Shown piece by piece: positions 17,094-26,014 of a DNA stretch of 64,000 bases (its first letter is position 1; each line of letters opens with the position of its first letter). The notes under the pieces were generated by a model that saw nothing but the letters and a program-made list of their open reading frames with translations, was not told the DNA's origin and did not search any database. This DNA is from Lutimonas saemankumensis. Its GTDB lineage: Bacteria; Bacteroidota; Bacteroidia; Flavobacteriales; Flavobacteriaceae. A program made the translations under genes and the position numbers. Location of the stretch: assembly GCF_020171465.1 (NCBI RefSeq), contig NZ_JAIUZR010000004.1:310001-374000 (forward strand). Reading direction: 5' to 3'.

Positions 17094-18779
17094 ATGTTAG
17101 GAACCCTCAACCCGATTGATCTTGGTATCATATTTATTTACTTTGCTATTATTTTGTGGATAGCCTGGTGGGTCTCAAAAGGAGGAGGAAAAAATAAAGG
17201 TGACCGGGATTCGAAGGATTATTTCCTTGCAGGAAAAACAGCCGGATGGTTCGTCATTGGTGCCTCCCTTTTTGCTTCCAATATTGGATCTGAAATCATA
17301 ATCGGGGTCTCCGGGGCTGGAGCGAGGGCAGAAATGCCCCAGGCTAATTTTGAAATTCTTGCTGCACTGATCCTGATCCTTCTTGGATGGGTTTTTGTCC
17401 CTTTTTATCTTAGAACGGGAGTCTATACCATGCCTGAATTTCTCGAGATCAGATATTCCAAAGCCTGCAGGAACTATTTGTCTGTGGTTTCGGTACTGGC
17501 CTATATTATCACAAAGATCTCTCTGATCATTTTTGCAGGGGCCCTGGTATTTGAAACCATGGGGGTTTCATTTTGGACAGGGGCCATAATAACCATCGTT
17601 GCCACAGGATTCTATACTATACTTGGCGGGTTAAGAGCGGTAATTTATACCGATATGATACAGACTTTTATTCTGTTGGCAGGAACAATTGCAGTTACTT
17701 ATTTCGGACTGGCACAAATTGGTGGATGGGATGCTATGATGGATACCCTGACAATGGCATCAGAAAAACCTGGTAATCCTAAAGCGAGCCAGTTTTTTAA
17801 TTTATGGAGGCCATCTTCAGATACAGATTACCCCTGGACCGGAATGTTGTTTGGAGCTCCCATTCTGGGAGTCTGGTACTGGTGTACGGATCAGTTTATC
17901 GTGCAAAGGACCCTTTCCGCCAAGGATATAAGCAATGCGCGAAAAGGAACCTTATTTGCAGGATTTTTAAAACTTTTACCTGTATTTATATTTTTCATTC
18001 CAGGCGTTATCGCTTTTGCTCTTTCCCAAAAAGGAATGCTCAATTTTACTCTTGACAATCCAGACCATGCTTTACCTGCAATGATCAACGGGTTTCTTCC
18101 TATTGGACTTAAAGGCCTGGCCATCTCCGGGCTCCTCGCAGCGCTGATGAGTTCTTTGTCATCTGCATTTAACTCTTCCTCAACGCTGATCACCTTTGAT
18201 TTTTACAAACAGTATAAACCCCATGCCACCGAAAAGGAACTGGTATGGGTTGGTCAAATTGCAACGCTCATCCTTGTTATTATGAGTTTTCTTTGGATAC
18301 CCTTTATGAAAACCCTGATGGGAGGGGGATTATTTCATTATCTGCAGAGCGTTCAGGCCTATATCTCGCCTCCAATTGCAGCCGTATTTCTTTTTGGCCT
18401 GTTCTTCAAGTGGATCAATGCCAGAGGTGCCATCATGGCACTATGGACAGGTTTCTTTCTTGGAATGATGCGATTAGTCACCGAATACTTAACCAAGGAA
18501 GGTATTATTGAGTTGACTCAGGGAAGCCTTTTACAAGTGATGCTGGAGATTAACTTTTTGCACTATGCCATTTATTTATTCATCTTTAGTGTAGTGATTT
18601 TGATGCTCTTTAGCCAGCTTGGAAGGCCCAAATCAGATGATCTTCTGAGATTGGTCACCTTTAATAAAAAGGAAATGAAACTAAAGTTTACCTGGTCTTT
18701 GGATGTATTTCTTACTTTACTTTTAATATGTTGCGTTTTACTCTTATGGATTATATTCAGCCCTCTGGGAATAGCTTAA
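17094..18779 (+). CDS. Sodium:solute symporter (SSS family, SGLT-like)
   Basis: 561 residues with about 14 hydrophobic segments. Family features are DYFLAGKTAGWFVIGASLFASNIG near the N-terminus, YTILGGLRAVIYTDMIQ in the middle, YWCTDQFIVQRTLSAKD, and GLLAALMSSLSSAFNSSST. These match the SGLT-like branch that imports sugars, myo-inositol or related polyols with Na+. Length is normal. It stops 4 bases before the SDR gene, so the two are almost certainly cotranscribed. It probably brings in the substrate handled by the neighbouring dioxygenase and dehydrogenase; which solute is not shown. Confidence 0.94.
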   Translation: MLGTLNPIDLGIIFIYFAIILWIAWWVSKGGGKNKGDRDSKDYFLAGKTAGWFVIGASLFASNIGSEIIIGVSGAGARAEMPQANFEILAALILILLGWVFVPFYLRTGVYTMPEFLEIRYSKACRNYLSVVSVLAYIITKISLIIFAGALVFETMGVSFWTGAIITIVATGFYTILGGLRAVIYTDMIQTFILLAGTIAVTYFGLAQIGGWDAMMDTLTMASEKPGNPKASQFFNLWRPSSDTDYPWTGMLFGAPILGVWYWCTDQFIVQRTLSAKDISNARKGTLFAGFLKLLPVFIFFIPGVIAFALSQKGMLNFTLDNPDHALPAMINGFLPIGLKGLAISGLLAALMSSLSSAFNSSSTLITFDFYKQYKPHATEKELVWVGQIATLILVIMSFLWIPFMKTLMGGGLFHYLQSVQAYISPPIAAVFLFGLFFKWINARGAIMALWTGFFLGMMRLVTEYLTKEGIIELTQGSLLQVMLEINFLHYAIYLFIFSVVILMLFSQLGRPKSDDLLRLVTFNKKEMKLKFTWSLDVFLTLLLICCVLLLWIIFSPLGIA

Positions 18780-18783
18780 AAAT

Positions 18784-19578
18784 ATGGATCTCCAGTTAAC
18801 ACATAAAAAGGTACTTATTACCGGTTCCACCTCGGGAATCGGGTTTGAAATCGCAAAGCGATTTTTAGAAGAAGGTGCATCCGTAACCATCAACGGAAGG
18901 TCCGGAGGCAGTCTTCAAAAGTCTATGAGAAATCTGAAGGAATCCTTTCCGGATGGATCCATGGAAGGGATCGTTGCAGATTTCCGTGATTCCCGGGCGC
19001 ATGAATCCATAATCAAAACACTTGGAGAAGTAGATATTCTGATCAATAATGTTGGTATTTATGCCTCCAAATCCTTCGAAGGAACTTCTGATCAGGACTG
19101 GGAAGAAATGTTTCAGGTCAATGTTATGGCAGCTGTCAGGCTATCCAGGCATTACCTTCCTCAAATGAAGAAAGCCGGATGGGGAAGAATTTTGTTTGTA
19201 TCGAGTGAATGTGCGCAACTTGTCCCGGAGGACCTCATCGCTTACAGCACAACCAAAGCAGCATTGCTTGCCCTGTCACGCGGACTGGCGCAAACTACAA
19301 AAGGAACAAGAGTTACTGTCAACGCCCTTATACCCGGATCTACCCTTACAGAAGGAGCTAAAATATTCTTACAACAACAGGCTGAAAAAGAAAACAAGAG
19401 TCCAGGAGAAATTAGTGAGGAATTTTTTCAGCAAGCCAGGCCCAGTTCCTTACTTCAGCGGTTTGCAAAGCCCAGGGAAGTTGCCGATATGGCACTGTTC
19501 CTTTCAAGCCCATTAAGTGCTGCAACTAACGGCGCCGCCATTAAAGTGGACGGAGGCTCCATTCCGGGGATTTTATAG
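18784..19578 (+). CDS. Short-chain dehydrogenase/reductase (SDR), classical type
   Basis: 264 residues. The cofactor motif TGSTSGIG is near the N-terminus, NNVG follows at about 80, and the catalytic Ser141, Tyr154 and Lys158 are present (VSSE; YSTTKAA). The C-terminal GAAIKVDGGSIPGIL is typical of the family. It would oxidise a hydroxyl group or reduce a carbonyl with NAD(P). The start overlaps no other gene and lies 4 bases after the symporter stop. Best read as the third step of the uptake-hydroxylation-oxidation set; the substrate is not known. Confidence 0.93.
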   Translation: MDLQLTHKKVLITGSTSGIGFEIAKRFLEEGASVTINGRSGGSLQKSMRNLKESFPDGSMEGIVADFRDSRAHESIIKTLGEVDILINNVGIYASKSFEGTSDQDWEEMFQVNVMAAVRLSRHYLPQMKKAGWGRILFVSSECAQLVPEDLIAYSTTKAALLALSRGLAQTTKGTRVTVNALIPGSTLTEGAKIFLQQQAEKENKSPGEISEEFFQQARPSSLLQRFAKPREVADMALFLSSPLSAATNGAAIKVDGGSIPGIL

Positions 19579-19622
19579 CAGGGTGAAAATGCGGCAATTC
19601 AATTTAGCTAATCCACAAATAC

Positions 19623-20831
19623 TCAGTTTCCCAATACCTTATCAAAGTCGGACCAGAAATCGGTGTAGGATTTGGTCACCACATCCGCATCATTGATCCT
19701 TATCGGGACCAAAAGGGCTAATGGAGCAAAAGCCATGGCCATCCTGTGGTCATCATAAGTTTCGATAAGAACATCCTTGTTCAGCTTTTTTCTGGGCTTT
19801 AGATGAAGGCTTTTGTCCGTAACCTCAATTTCTGCTCCCAGTTTCGTCAACTCCTGTTCCAGCGCTACCAACCTGTCGGTTTCCTTTATCTTCAGGGTGT
19901 GCAAACCCGTCAGGTCACAGGCAATACCTTCGCCAAAGCAGGTAACGGCTATAGTCTGGGCCAGATCCGGTGAATCACTCAGATCCAGGACAAGAGGGCC
20001 AATTTCCTTGGTTTCTTTTTGAAGTATGAGCCGATCATTTTCAAAATGCGCGCTCACCCCAAAGTGCTTGTAGATCTCAACCAGGGAACTATCTCCCTGC
20101 AGGCTATCCTCCTTGTACGAAGTCAGTTTAACTTTTCCCTTATCACTCAAGGCTACAAGGCTGAAAAAATACGAAGCAGAGCTCCAGTCAGATTCTACGG
20201 TAATCTCTTTATCCTCGATGGCCTTTTTGGGCTTTATACGAATCAGATTATCATCCCAGCTGAACTCAACCCCAATTTCTTCAAGTAACGCCAGGGTCAT
20301 TTTAATGTAAGGTACTGAAGTGACTTTACCCTGAAGCTCTATTTCCAATCCATTCTTTAATCCCGGTGCCATCAAAAGCAAGGCTGAAATATACTGGCTA
20401 CTAACATTCCCCTGAATACTAACCTTTTTAACTTCCAGGTTTTTTCCTTTGATCTTTAACGGTGGATAACCCTCTTTCTTTGCATAACTGATCTCTGCTC
20501 CCATACTTCGCAGAGCATCCACCAAAATACGTATTGGCCTGTTCTGCATCCTTTCCGATCCTGTTAGTTCAAGGTCATAGCCTTCATGAGACGCAAAATG
20601 GGCAGTTAAAAACCTCATAGCCGTACCCGCATGACTGATATCCACCAGATTTTTCTTTCCATCAAGAGCTTTCCCAAGGTATTTTGTATCGTCAGAATTC
20701 GAAAGGTTTTTTAATCTGAGATTCGGAAAATTACTCTGAAGGATCAATAATCGATTTGACTCGCTTTTTGAACCCGATATATTGATCTCCCCTTTAACCT
20801 CTCCGGTATAATGTGCTATTTTTCTGATCAA
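19623..20831 (-). CDS. aroA: 3-phosphoshikimate 1-carboxyvinyltransferase (EPSP synthase)
   Basis: 402 residues. It joins shikimate-3-phosphate and phosphoenolpyruvate in the sixth step of the shikimate pathway to chorismate and aromatic amino acids. Seen are the N-terminal GEINISGSKSESNRLLIL, the substrate-loop region SHAGTAMRFL, SSQYISALLL, ESDWSSASYFFSLVALS and the C-terminal KETDRL and DDHRMAMAFAPLAL. The two-domain alpha/beta fold is complete and slightly shorter than the Escherichia coli enzyme. It begins 1 base after the stop of a small membrane gene, which in turn directly follows a MazG-like gene, so these three form an operon. Confidence 0.95.
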   Translation of the reverse strand: MIRKIAHYTGEVKGEINISGSKSESNRLLILQSNFPNLRLKNLSNSDDTKYLGKALDGKKNLVDISHAGTAMRFLTAHFASHEGYDLELTGSERMQNRPIRILVDALRSMGAEISYAKKEGYPPLKIKGKNLEVKKVSIQGNVSSQYISALLLMAPGLKNGLEIELQGKVTSVPYIKMTLALLEEIGVEFSWDDNLIRIKPKKAIEDKEITVESDWSSASYFFSLVALSDKGKVKLTSYKEDSLQGDSSLVEIYKHFGVSAHFENDRLILQKETKEIGPLVLDLSDSPDLAQTIAVTCFGEGIACDLTGLHTLKIKETDRLVALEQELTKLGAEIEVTDKSLHLKPRKKLNKDVLIETYDDHRMAMAFAPLALLVPIRINDADVVTKSYTDFWSDFDKVLGN

Positions 20832-20832
20832 C

Positions 20833-21069
20833 TTAAGCTGTTTTTTTTCGTTTACGTTTAAAATAAAATGTCATGATCAAAGCATAGATCACAGAACCTG
20901 CCAGTTTTCTTAAAAGATATTTAGGATTCATTAACCCAGCCAGTGCCTCTTCAAACGAAACCCGGGTCAAACCGTATAGAAATTCAATGAGAACTACAAT
21001 AACCAGAAAAATAGCTGCGATAACTAAAAAGGTCTGAAGAAAAGACATGTCTTTAAAACTCTTTCCCAT
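20833..21069 (-). CDS. Small membrane protein, unknown function
   Basis: 78 residues with two predicted membrane helices (FLQTFLVIAAIFLVIVVLIEFLYGL and LLRKLAGSVIYALIMTFYF) and a basic tail KRKRKKTA. It is packed between the MazG-like gene (0-base gap upstream) and aroA (1-base gap downstream), which supports it being translated. No family recognised. Confidence 0.7.
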   Translation of the reverse strand: MGKSFKDMSFLQTFLVIAAIFLVIVVLIEFLYGLTRVSFEEALAGLMNPKYLLRKLAGSVIYALIMTFYFKRKRKKTA

Positions 21070-21396
21070 CTATTTCAATTTTTTATTGTTATGATGTCGT
21101 TCATGATCTCTTTTGGCTTTCAGGTAGAGTTTCTTATCAAAAGACTCCTGCAGGTCAATCCCGGTTTGATTTGCCAGACAAAGAAGGACGAAAAGAACAT
21201 CGGCAAGCTCTTCGCCAAGGTCCTTGTTTTTATCACTTTCCTTTTCACTTTGTTCTCCATAGCGCCTTGCAATGATACGAGCCACCTCTCCAACTTCTTC
21301 TGTTAGCTGAGCCATATTGGTCAACTCATTGAAGTACCTTACACCATGTTGTTTGATCCACTGATCAACCGCCAATTGAGCATTCTTTATATCCAT
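21070..21396 (-). CDS. MazG-like nucleotide pyrophosphohydrolase
   Basis: 108 residues, short MazG-type all-alpha NTP-PPase. Acidic metal-binding residues lie in LTEEVGEVARII and DLGEELADVLFVLL, the EExxE and ExxD pattern of the family. It would hydrolyse a nucleoside triphosphate to monophosphate and pyrophosphate, often to clean non-canonical nucleotides. First gene of the three-gene set ending in aroA. A TAnnTTTG-like box lies just upstream. Confidence 0.87.
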   Translation of the reverse strand: MDIKNAQLAVDQWIKQHGVRYFNELTNMAQLTEEVGEVARIIARRYGEQSEKESDKNKDLGEELADVLFVLLCLANQTGIDLQESFDKKLYLKAKRDHERHHNNKKLK

Positions 21397-21413
21397 AACT
21401 CAGGTTTAGCTGA

Positions 21414-21421
21414 CAAATATA
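21414..21421 (-). promoter_or_regulatory. Possible -7 box before the MazG-like gene
   Basis: On the minus strand TATATTTG matches the Bacteroidetes -7 consensus TAnnTTTG, 17 bases before the ATG at 21396. A good -33 TTTG was not found at the right distance. Confidence 0.35.
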
Positions 21422-21535
21422 GAATATTGGATTTCGATAACCGAATTTCAGTTTATGAATTATTATGGAAAATAAGTTCATGGCTGATGAAATGCTTATT
21501 GATTTAAAGGTTTTATTTACTGACATCTCAGCCAC

Positions 21536-22180
21536 TTATACATAATCAGCCTTTAGAATCTGCATAAAATCAGTTCGGGAAATTTCACGTGCTCCCAGGC
21601 TTTCAAGATGCTCGTTATATACCTGGCAATCGATGAGCCTGTAGTTTTTCTCTGACAACAACCGTACCAGGTAAATAAAAGCCAGCTTGGAAGTATTACT
21701 TACCTTGCTGAACATGCTCTCCCCACAAAAAACATGTCCCAGGTCCACTCCATAAAGCCCACCTACCAATTCACTACCCTTCCAGACCTCCACAGATTTG
21801 GCAACCCCCAGTTGATTCAATTTGATATAGGCCTCTTTCATCTCCTCAGTGATCCAGGTACCCAATTGATCCTTTCGGGGCGCTTGCTGACAGTTCTCAA
21901 TCACCTGTTTAAAATCCTGGTTCATGGTTATCTTAAATTCATTTTTACGCATCAGGCGGGCCATACTTTTGGATACCTTCAATTCATTAAGAAAAAGGAC
22001 CATTCTTGGGTCAGGGCTGTACCAGATAATGGGCTCTCCCTCATTGTACCAGGGAAAGATTCCATTTTCATAGGCCAGAATCAAGCGCTCCGGGCTAAGA
22101 TCCCCTCCAAAGGCAAGAATACCTTCAGGGCTTGCACGCTCAACAGGAGGAAATTCCAATGAAGGGCCTAGTAAAAACAT
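21536..22180 (-). CDS. aat: Leucyl/phenylalanyl-tRNA-protein transferase
   Basis: About 214 residues from the second Met (MFLLGPSLEFPP), chosen because the family starts close to this FPP motif; an upstream in-frame Met at 22195 adds only five residues. Signatures: GILAFGGDLSPERLILAYENGIFPWY, WYSPDPRMVLF, LGTWITEEMKEAY, WKGSELVGGLYGVDLGHVFCGESMFS. It transfers Leu or Phe from tRNA to the N-terminus of proteins with Lys/Arg ends, marking them for ClpS-ClpAP turnover. The gene stands alone; a terminator hairpin lies between it and the DUF3127 gene upstream. Confidence 0.95.
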   Translation of the reverse strand: MFLLGPSLEFPPVERASPEGILAFGGDLSPERLILAYENGIFPWYNEGEPIIWYSPDPRMVLFLNELKVSKSMARLMRKNEFKITMNQDFKQVIENCQQAPRKDQLGTWITEEMKEAYIKLNQLGVAKSVEVWKGSELVGGLYGVDLGHVFCGESMFSKVSNTSKLAFIYLVRLLSEKNYRLIDCQVYNEHLESLGAREISRTDFMQILKADYV

Positions 22181-22194
22181 AGTATAAAAATACA

Positions 22195-22225
22195 AAAACC
22201 ATCAATCGCAAAGACTGATGGTTTT
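22195..22225 (-). terminator. Rho-independent terminator of the flavin reductase-DUF3127 pair
   Basis: A perfect 10-bp stem (AAAACCATCA at 22195-22204 with TGATGGTTTT at 22216-22225), loop of 11 bases, followed on the minus strand by TTTTTGTATTTTT. It sits 26 bases after the stop of the DUF3127 gene. Confidence 0.75.
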
Positions 22226-22250
22226 AATTTAATCGTATGAACAAATGATC

Positions 22251-22622
22251 CTAGAATGGAAGATCGTCTGGTTCATTTTCGTCGATATTCGTTGCGGGAG
22301 CAAAACTTGCAGCATCCATCGGCGGTACCTCACCCTGAGCTCCTGCCTGAACTTTCTCAATTCTCCACCCCTGGATGGAATTGAAATACTTGGCCTCGCC
22401 CTGAGGATTGATCCACTCTCTTCCTCTTAGATTGATACTTACTTTAATTTCTTCTCCTTCATTAAAATTGTTCAATAAATCACATTTATCCTGTACAAAT
22501 TCGATCAATAACATTTGTGGATACTGCTCATCCGTGGTAAGGACCATTTCCCTTTTTCTGAATCCATTGTTTCCAAATGTCTTTGTTTCGTCAATCTTTT
22601 TGATTTTTCCAGTTACTTCCAT
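22251..22622 (-). CDS. DUF3127 domain-containing protein
   Basis: 123 residues from the Met of MEVTGKIKKIDETKTFG, where the conserved family begins. A longer version starts at 22679 and overlaps the previous stop by 4 bases (ATGA), so coupling of translation is possible and the true start is not settled. Conserved blocks are GFRKREMVLTTDEQYPQMLLIEF and INLRGREW-NPQGEAKYFNSIQGW. The fold looks OB-like; the family is common in Bacteroidetes and its function is unknown, though single-stranded nucleic acid binding has been suggested from the fold type. A clear terminator follows. Confidence 0.87.
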   Translation of the reverse strand: MEVTGKIKKIDETKTFGNNGFRKREMVLTTDEQYPQMLLIEFVQDKCDLLNNFNEGEEIKVSINLRGREWINPQGEAKYFNSIQGWRIEKVQAGAQGEVPPMDAASFAPATNIDENEPDDLPF

Positions 22623-22675
22623 TTCTAAATTGTCTACTATTATTATTCGTCTGTTTAATTCATTTTTTAATTCAC

Positions 22676-23542
22676 TCATTTCGACTTCCCAAGGAGTATC
22701 TTTAAGGCACTATCAACATCGTTCCTGGCTAAAAAGTCCTGAGCAAATTTATGCTTTTCATTTATTTCTGGGGTCATAAATTGGGGATTGTCTTGCAGAA
22801 ACTTATTAACATCCGACTCCTCAGGCAAATGTTCCACATTACCTAACTGACCCAGGTCATTCCCGCTTAAGATGTCACTATTCCTAATGTTTTCAGGCAA
22901 TGCATCAATTCCAATTCCTTTATTTTGCAAGGGTTTGGGAATTTCAAAAAATGATTCTCTTGCCCTGCTGTAAAAACTTCCTCCTGCTCTTGCCACAAGG
23001 TCCAGTTTCACCTGATCAATTTTACCTTCTTCATCCAGAACCTTCTCCTCCACATGCATACAGACCACCTCGCAAATGATCAGGTTGCCTGCACCACCTT
23101 CATGGCCCATTTCCTTGATCTCAAGAATCTTACACTCAAACTGAACCGGAGATTCCTTTACCCGAAACGGTTTTACCTTTTCAGATTCGATCATTGTAAA
23201 CCCTGCCTTTTCAAATTCGTTGACACCTTTGCCATATTCAGTGCTTGCAAGGGAGGTTTGCTGGACGATGTCATGGGTAACCACATTAATGACCACCTCC
23301 TTTATTTCCATAGCATTTTCCAAAGTGTGTTTGGTAGTGTTATCCCTAACCCTTCTTGCAGGTGAAAAAATCAATATTGGAGGGTTTGCACTGAAGACAT
23401 TAAAAAAACTAAAAGGAGAAAGGTTGGGCCTTCCTTTTTTATCAACGGTACTCGCCAGTGCAATCGGCCTTGGTGCAACCGCTGAAAGCAAGTAGGAATG
23501 CAAGGTAGAAGTGACTGTATCTTTCGGGTGAATTGTTAACAA
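22676..23542 (-). CDS. Flavin reductase-family (split-barrel FMN-binding) protein
   Basis: 288 residues. The flavin reductase-like split beta-barrel domain occupies the N-terminal ~200 residues, with VAPRPIALASTVDKKGRPNLSPFSFFN and NPPILIFSPARRVRDNTTKHTLENA. It binds FMN; members reduce free flavin with NAD(P)H for partner oxygenases, or act on small metabolites. The C-terminal ~80 residues are less conserved and probably helical. It is followed directly by the DUF3127 gene, whose longest frame overlaps by 4 bases. Confidence 0.88.
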   Translation of the reverse strand: MLTIHPKDTVTSTLHSYLLSAVAPRPIALASTVDKKGRPNLSPFSFFNVFSANPPILIFSPARRVRDNTTKHTLENAMEIKEVVINVVTHDIVQQTSLASTEYGKGVNEFEKAGFTMIESEKVKPFRVKESPVQFECKILEIKEMGHEGGAGNLIICEVVCMHVEEKVLDEEGKIDQVKLDLVARAGGSFYSRARESFFEIPKPLQNKGIGIDALPENIRNSDILSGNDLGQLGNVEHLPEESDVNKFLQDNPQFMTPEINEKHKFAQDFLARNDVDSALKILLGKSK

Positions 23543-23559
23543 TTGAGCGTATTTTTCAA

Positions 23560-23567
23560 CAAAAATA
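23560..23567 (-). promoter_or_regulatory. Possible -7 box before the flavin reductase gene
   Basis: TATTTTTG on the minus strand matches TAnnTTTG, 17 bases before the ATG at 23542. No convincing -33 box. Confidence 0.33.
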
Positions 23568-23642
23568 GCTATAATTATTTTTACATATAATAAGCGCTTT
23601 AATATTCAGTTATAAAACAAGAATATTATATATTTGCTCTTG

Positions 23643-24839
23643 ATGAATCAACTCCCTAGTAGTAAAACTCTTATCAAATGGTCGCTGATCCTGGCGTCAT
23701 TTTTAATAGTTTCTTCCATTTTATGGAATACGAATCAGTTTTTCAAACAATTCAAGAATGAAGAGCGCATCAAGATGGAAGTTCTCGCCACTGCCTATGA
23801 GAATTTTAACAATGCAGACCTTGACATCGACGTATCACTTGAAGAAAAAATCATTCAGAGCAATCGCAGTATCCCCATGATCATCACCTATGAAAATGGT
23901 GATATCAACCGCTGGGCCAACCTTGATGTTGAAAATACCAAGCGTTTTACCAAACTGGATGTCGATGATCGTTTATACCTGAGTCGACAGTTACAGATCA
24001 TGAAGCAGGAAAATGAACCTTTGATCGTTAATTTTCAATTAGACAACGTCAATATCACCGAAAAGATCTATTACAGAGACTCCGATTTACTGAATCGTTT
24101 ACAGTACTACCCTCTGGGCCTTTTATTGATCCTGATCCTTTTTGGTACCATCATTTACCTGGCCTTTAAATCGAACAAGATCGCGGAGCAAAATAAACTG
24201 TGGGCGGGTATGGCCAAGGAAACCGCACATCAGATCGGGACTCCCCTTTCTTCATTACTGGGATGGGTTGAGTTACTGCGTATGGAAAATGTGGAAGAGG
24301 ATACCGTTCAGGAAATCGAAAAGGATGTCTCGCGTCTTAATACCATTGCTGACAGGTTCTCCAAAATTGGTTCTGTTCCAAAACTAACCCGACATGAAAT
24401 TGTTGCTGAAACCAGTACCGCATTTGATTATATTCGTTCGAGAAGTTTTAAACAAATCGAATTTAACTTTCATACTGAAACCGATAAACCGATTTATGTA
24501 GACCTAAACCTTCAGCTCTATAGCTGGGTAATTGAAAACCTGGTGAAAAATGCCATTGATGCCATGCAGGGAAAAGGTAAGATCGATATCCATGTGACAC
24601 AGGAAAACGCCAATGCGGTAATTACCATAACGGACACCGGAAAAGGAATCCCGAAAAGGCTTCACAAAAAAATATTCGAACCCGGATACACTACGAAGAA
24701 AAGAGGATGGGGTCTTGGATTGTCACTTACTAAGCGGATCATCAACGACTATCACAAAGGTCGTATCTATGTCAAAAAATCAGAAATTGGAAAAGGAACT
24801 ACGTTTCAGATCCAGTTAAAAATGGCTGAGGATCAGTAA
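23643..24839 (+). CDS. Membrane sensor histidine kinase (orphan)
   Basis: 398 residues from the ATG at 23643 (an in-frame TTG nine bases earlier is less likely). Two membrane helices (LIKWSLILASFLIVSSILW; LLLILILFGTIIYLAF) bracket a ~120-residue extracytoplasmic sensor region. Then come the dimerisation and phosphoacceptor segment with His196 (ETAHQIGTPLSSLLGWVELL) and the HATPase_c domain with the N box NLVKNAIDAM, DTGKGIP, and the G box GWGLGLSLTKRI. It would autophosphorylate on His196. No response regulator is adjacent, so its partner lies elsewhere. The 3' end overlaps the convergent HIT gene by 7 bases. Confidence 0.93.
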   Translation: MNQLPSSKTLIKWSLILASFLIVSSILWNTNQFFKQFKNEERIKMEVLATAYENFNNADLDIDVSLEEKIIQSNRSIPMIITYENGDINRWANLDVENTKRFTKLDVDDRLYLSRQLQIMKQENEPLIVNFQLDNVNITEKIYYRDSDLLNRLQYYPLGLLLILILFGTIIYLAFKSNKIAEQNKLWAGMAKETAHQIGTPLSSLLGWVELLRMENVEEDTVQEIEKDVSRLNTIADRFSKIGSVPKLTRHEIVAETSTAFDYIRSRSFKQIEFNFHTETDKPIYVDLNLQLYSWVIENLVKNAIDAMQGKGKIDIHVTQENANAVITITDTGKGIPKRLHKKIFEPGYTTKKRGWGLGLSLTKRIINDYHKGRIYVKKSEIGKGTTFQIQLKMAEDQ

Positions 24840-25228
24840 ACCATATTCCTCGAAATCTCGTTAGCAATTTCCTGAAATAGTTCCGGGGTCAATTCTTCTT
24901 TTTTAGAAAAATTAGCATCTGCCATGCTGTGCAATGGAATCAGGTGCACATGTACATGCGGCACTTCCAATCCTATAACACTCATTCCCACGCGCTCGCA
25001 AGGAACCGCCCGCTCAATGGCTTTTGCCACCTTATAAGAAAATCGCATCAGCTTCAAGTATTCATCTTCACTGAGGTCAAAAATCTTATCATCTTCTTTT
25101 TTAGGCACAACCAGGGTATGTCCCTTGGAATTCGGATTGATATCTAAAAAGGCGAAATAATGATCATTCTCTGCCACTTTATAGCTCGGAATTTCTCCAT
25201 TAATGATCTTGGTGAATACGGTACTCAT
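24833..25228 (-). CDS. HIT-family hydrolase (Hint-like)
   Basis: 131 residues. The histidine triad HVHVHLIPL (His91, His93, His95) and the N-terminal DINPNSKGHTLVVPKKE are seen. The family hydrolyses adenosine phosphoramidates or related nucleotide conjugates. It is close in size to Hint/HinT. Its gene follows greA on the same strand after about 88 bases and ends convergently with the histidine kinase gene. Confidence 0.92.
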   Translation of the reverse strand: MSTVFTKIINGEIPSYKVAENDHYFAFLDINPNSKGHTLVVPKKEDDKIFDLSEDEYLKLMRFSYKVAKAIERAVPCERVGMSVIGLEVPHVHVHLIPLHSMADANFSKKEELTPELFQEIANEISRNMVY

Positions 25229-25316
25229 AGCTTTGGTTTGGTAATTAATTGTAACTAAGATACAATTTTTATAAGAGAATTTCCTTGGACTCGAACCTTA
25301 GGTTTAAAAACTGAAA

Positions 25317-25790
25317 TTATCTCGAAATACTCAAAATCTCAAATTTCATGATACCACTTGGAACCTGAATCTCAGCAATATCACCTACTTCCTTTCCTAA
25401 AAGTCCTTTCCCAATGGGAGATCCTACAGACAACTTCCCCTGTGAAAGATCTGATACGGCATCGGCTACCAGCGTGTATTCAAATTCCATATTATTCTCA
25501 ATATTCTTGATCTTCACCTTAGATAAAGCCAATACTTTTGAAGTATCAAGTAAGGATTCGTCTATAAGCCTTGCCTTCGACAAAGTATCTTTTAATTGCG
25601 CGATTTTATATTCGAGCAAAGACTGCTCCTCCTTGGCAGCGTGGTACTCTGCATTTTCACTCAGATCACCCTTATCTCTTGCATCAGCAATTTCCTTGGT
25701 TACTCTTGGTCGTTCTACGTGTTCCAATTGCTCAAGCTCATCTCTCAGTTTTTTCAACCCCTCGGCTGAATAGTAGGCTACATCACTCAT
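25317..25790 (-). CDS. greA: Transcription elongation factor GreA
   Basis: 157 residues, the usual size. The N-terminal coiled coil with YYSAEGLKKLRDELEQLEHVERP and DLSENAEYHAAKEEQ at its tip carries the acidic pair that stimulates RNA cleavage by stalled RNA polymerase. The C-terminal FKBP-like domain includes VGSPIGKGLLGKEVGDIAEIQVPSG. A TAnnTTTG box lies about 95 bases upstream. Confidence 0.96.
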   Translation of the reverse strand: MSDVAYYSAEGLKKLRDELEQLEHVERPRVTKEIADARDKGDLSENAEYHAAKEEQSLLEYKIAQLKDTLSKARLIDESLLDTSKVLALSKVKIKNIENNMEFEYTLVADAVSDLSQGKLSVGSPIGKGLLGKEVGDIAEIQVPSGIMKFEILSISR

Positions 25791-25885
25791 TTCTAAACAA
25801 TTTTATATTAAAATCCTTGGATTGTTCCCTGATATATAAAGACAAAAAATCTCGAAACCAAAGAATTTGGAATGAGATCTAGATA

Positions 25886-25893
25886 CAAATGTA
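25886..25893 (-). promoter_or_regulatory. Possible -7 box before greA
   Basis: TACATTTG on the minus strand matches TAnnTTTG. The leader to the greA ATG at 25790 would be roughly 90 bases. The -33 position is not convincing. Confidence 0.35.
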
Positions 25894-26014
25894 CCAAATT
25901 CTGTTTTATAAACGAAAATACCTGGCAATTATTTAAAATATGTTGCACTTTGAACCCTATAAATCCGTGCCAAACAAGCCAAAATATTTGTAACTTGCGC
26001 CAAAATTCAAAAAG

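Noticed and set aside
24833-24839. Antisense control from overlapping 3' ends of the histidine kinase and HIT genes
   Set aside because: A 7-base overlap is common in compact genomes and gives no specific sign of regulation.
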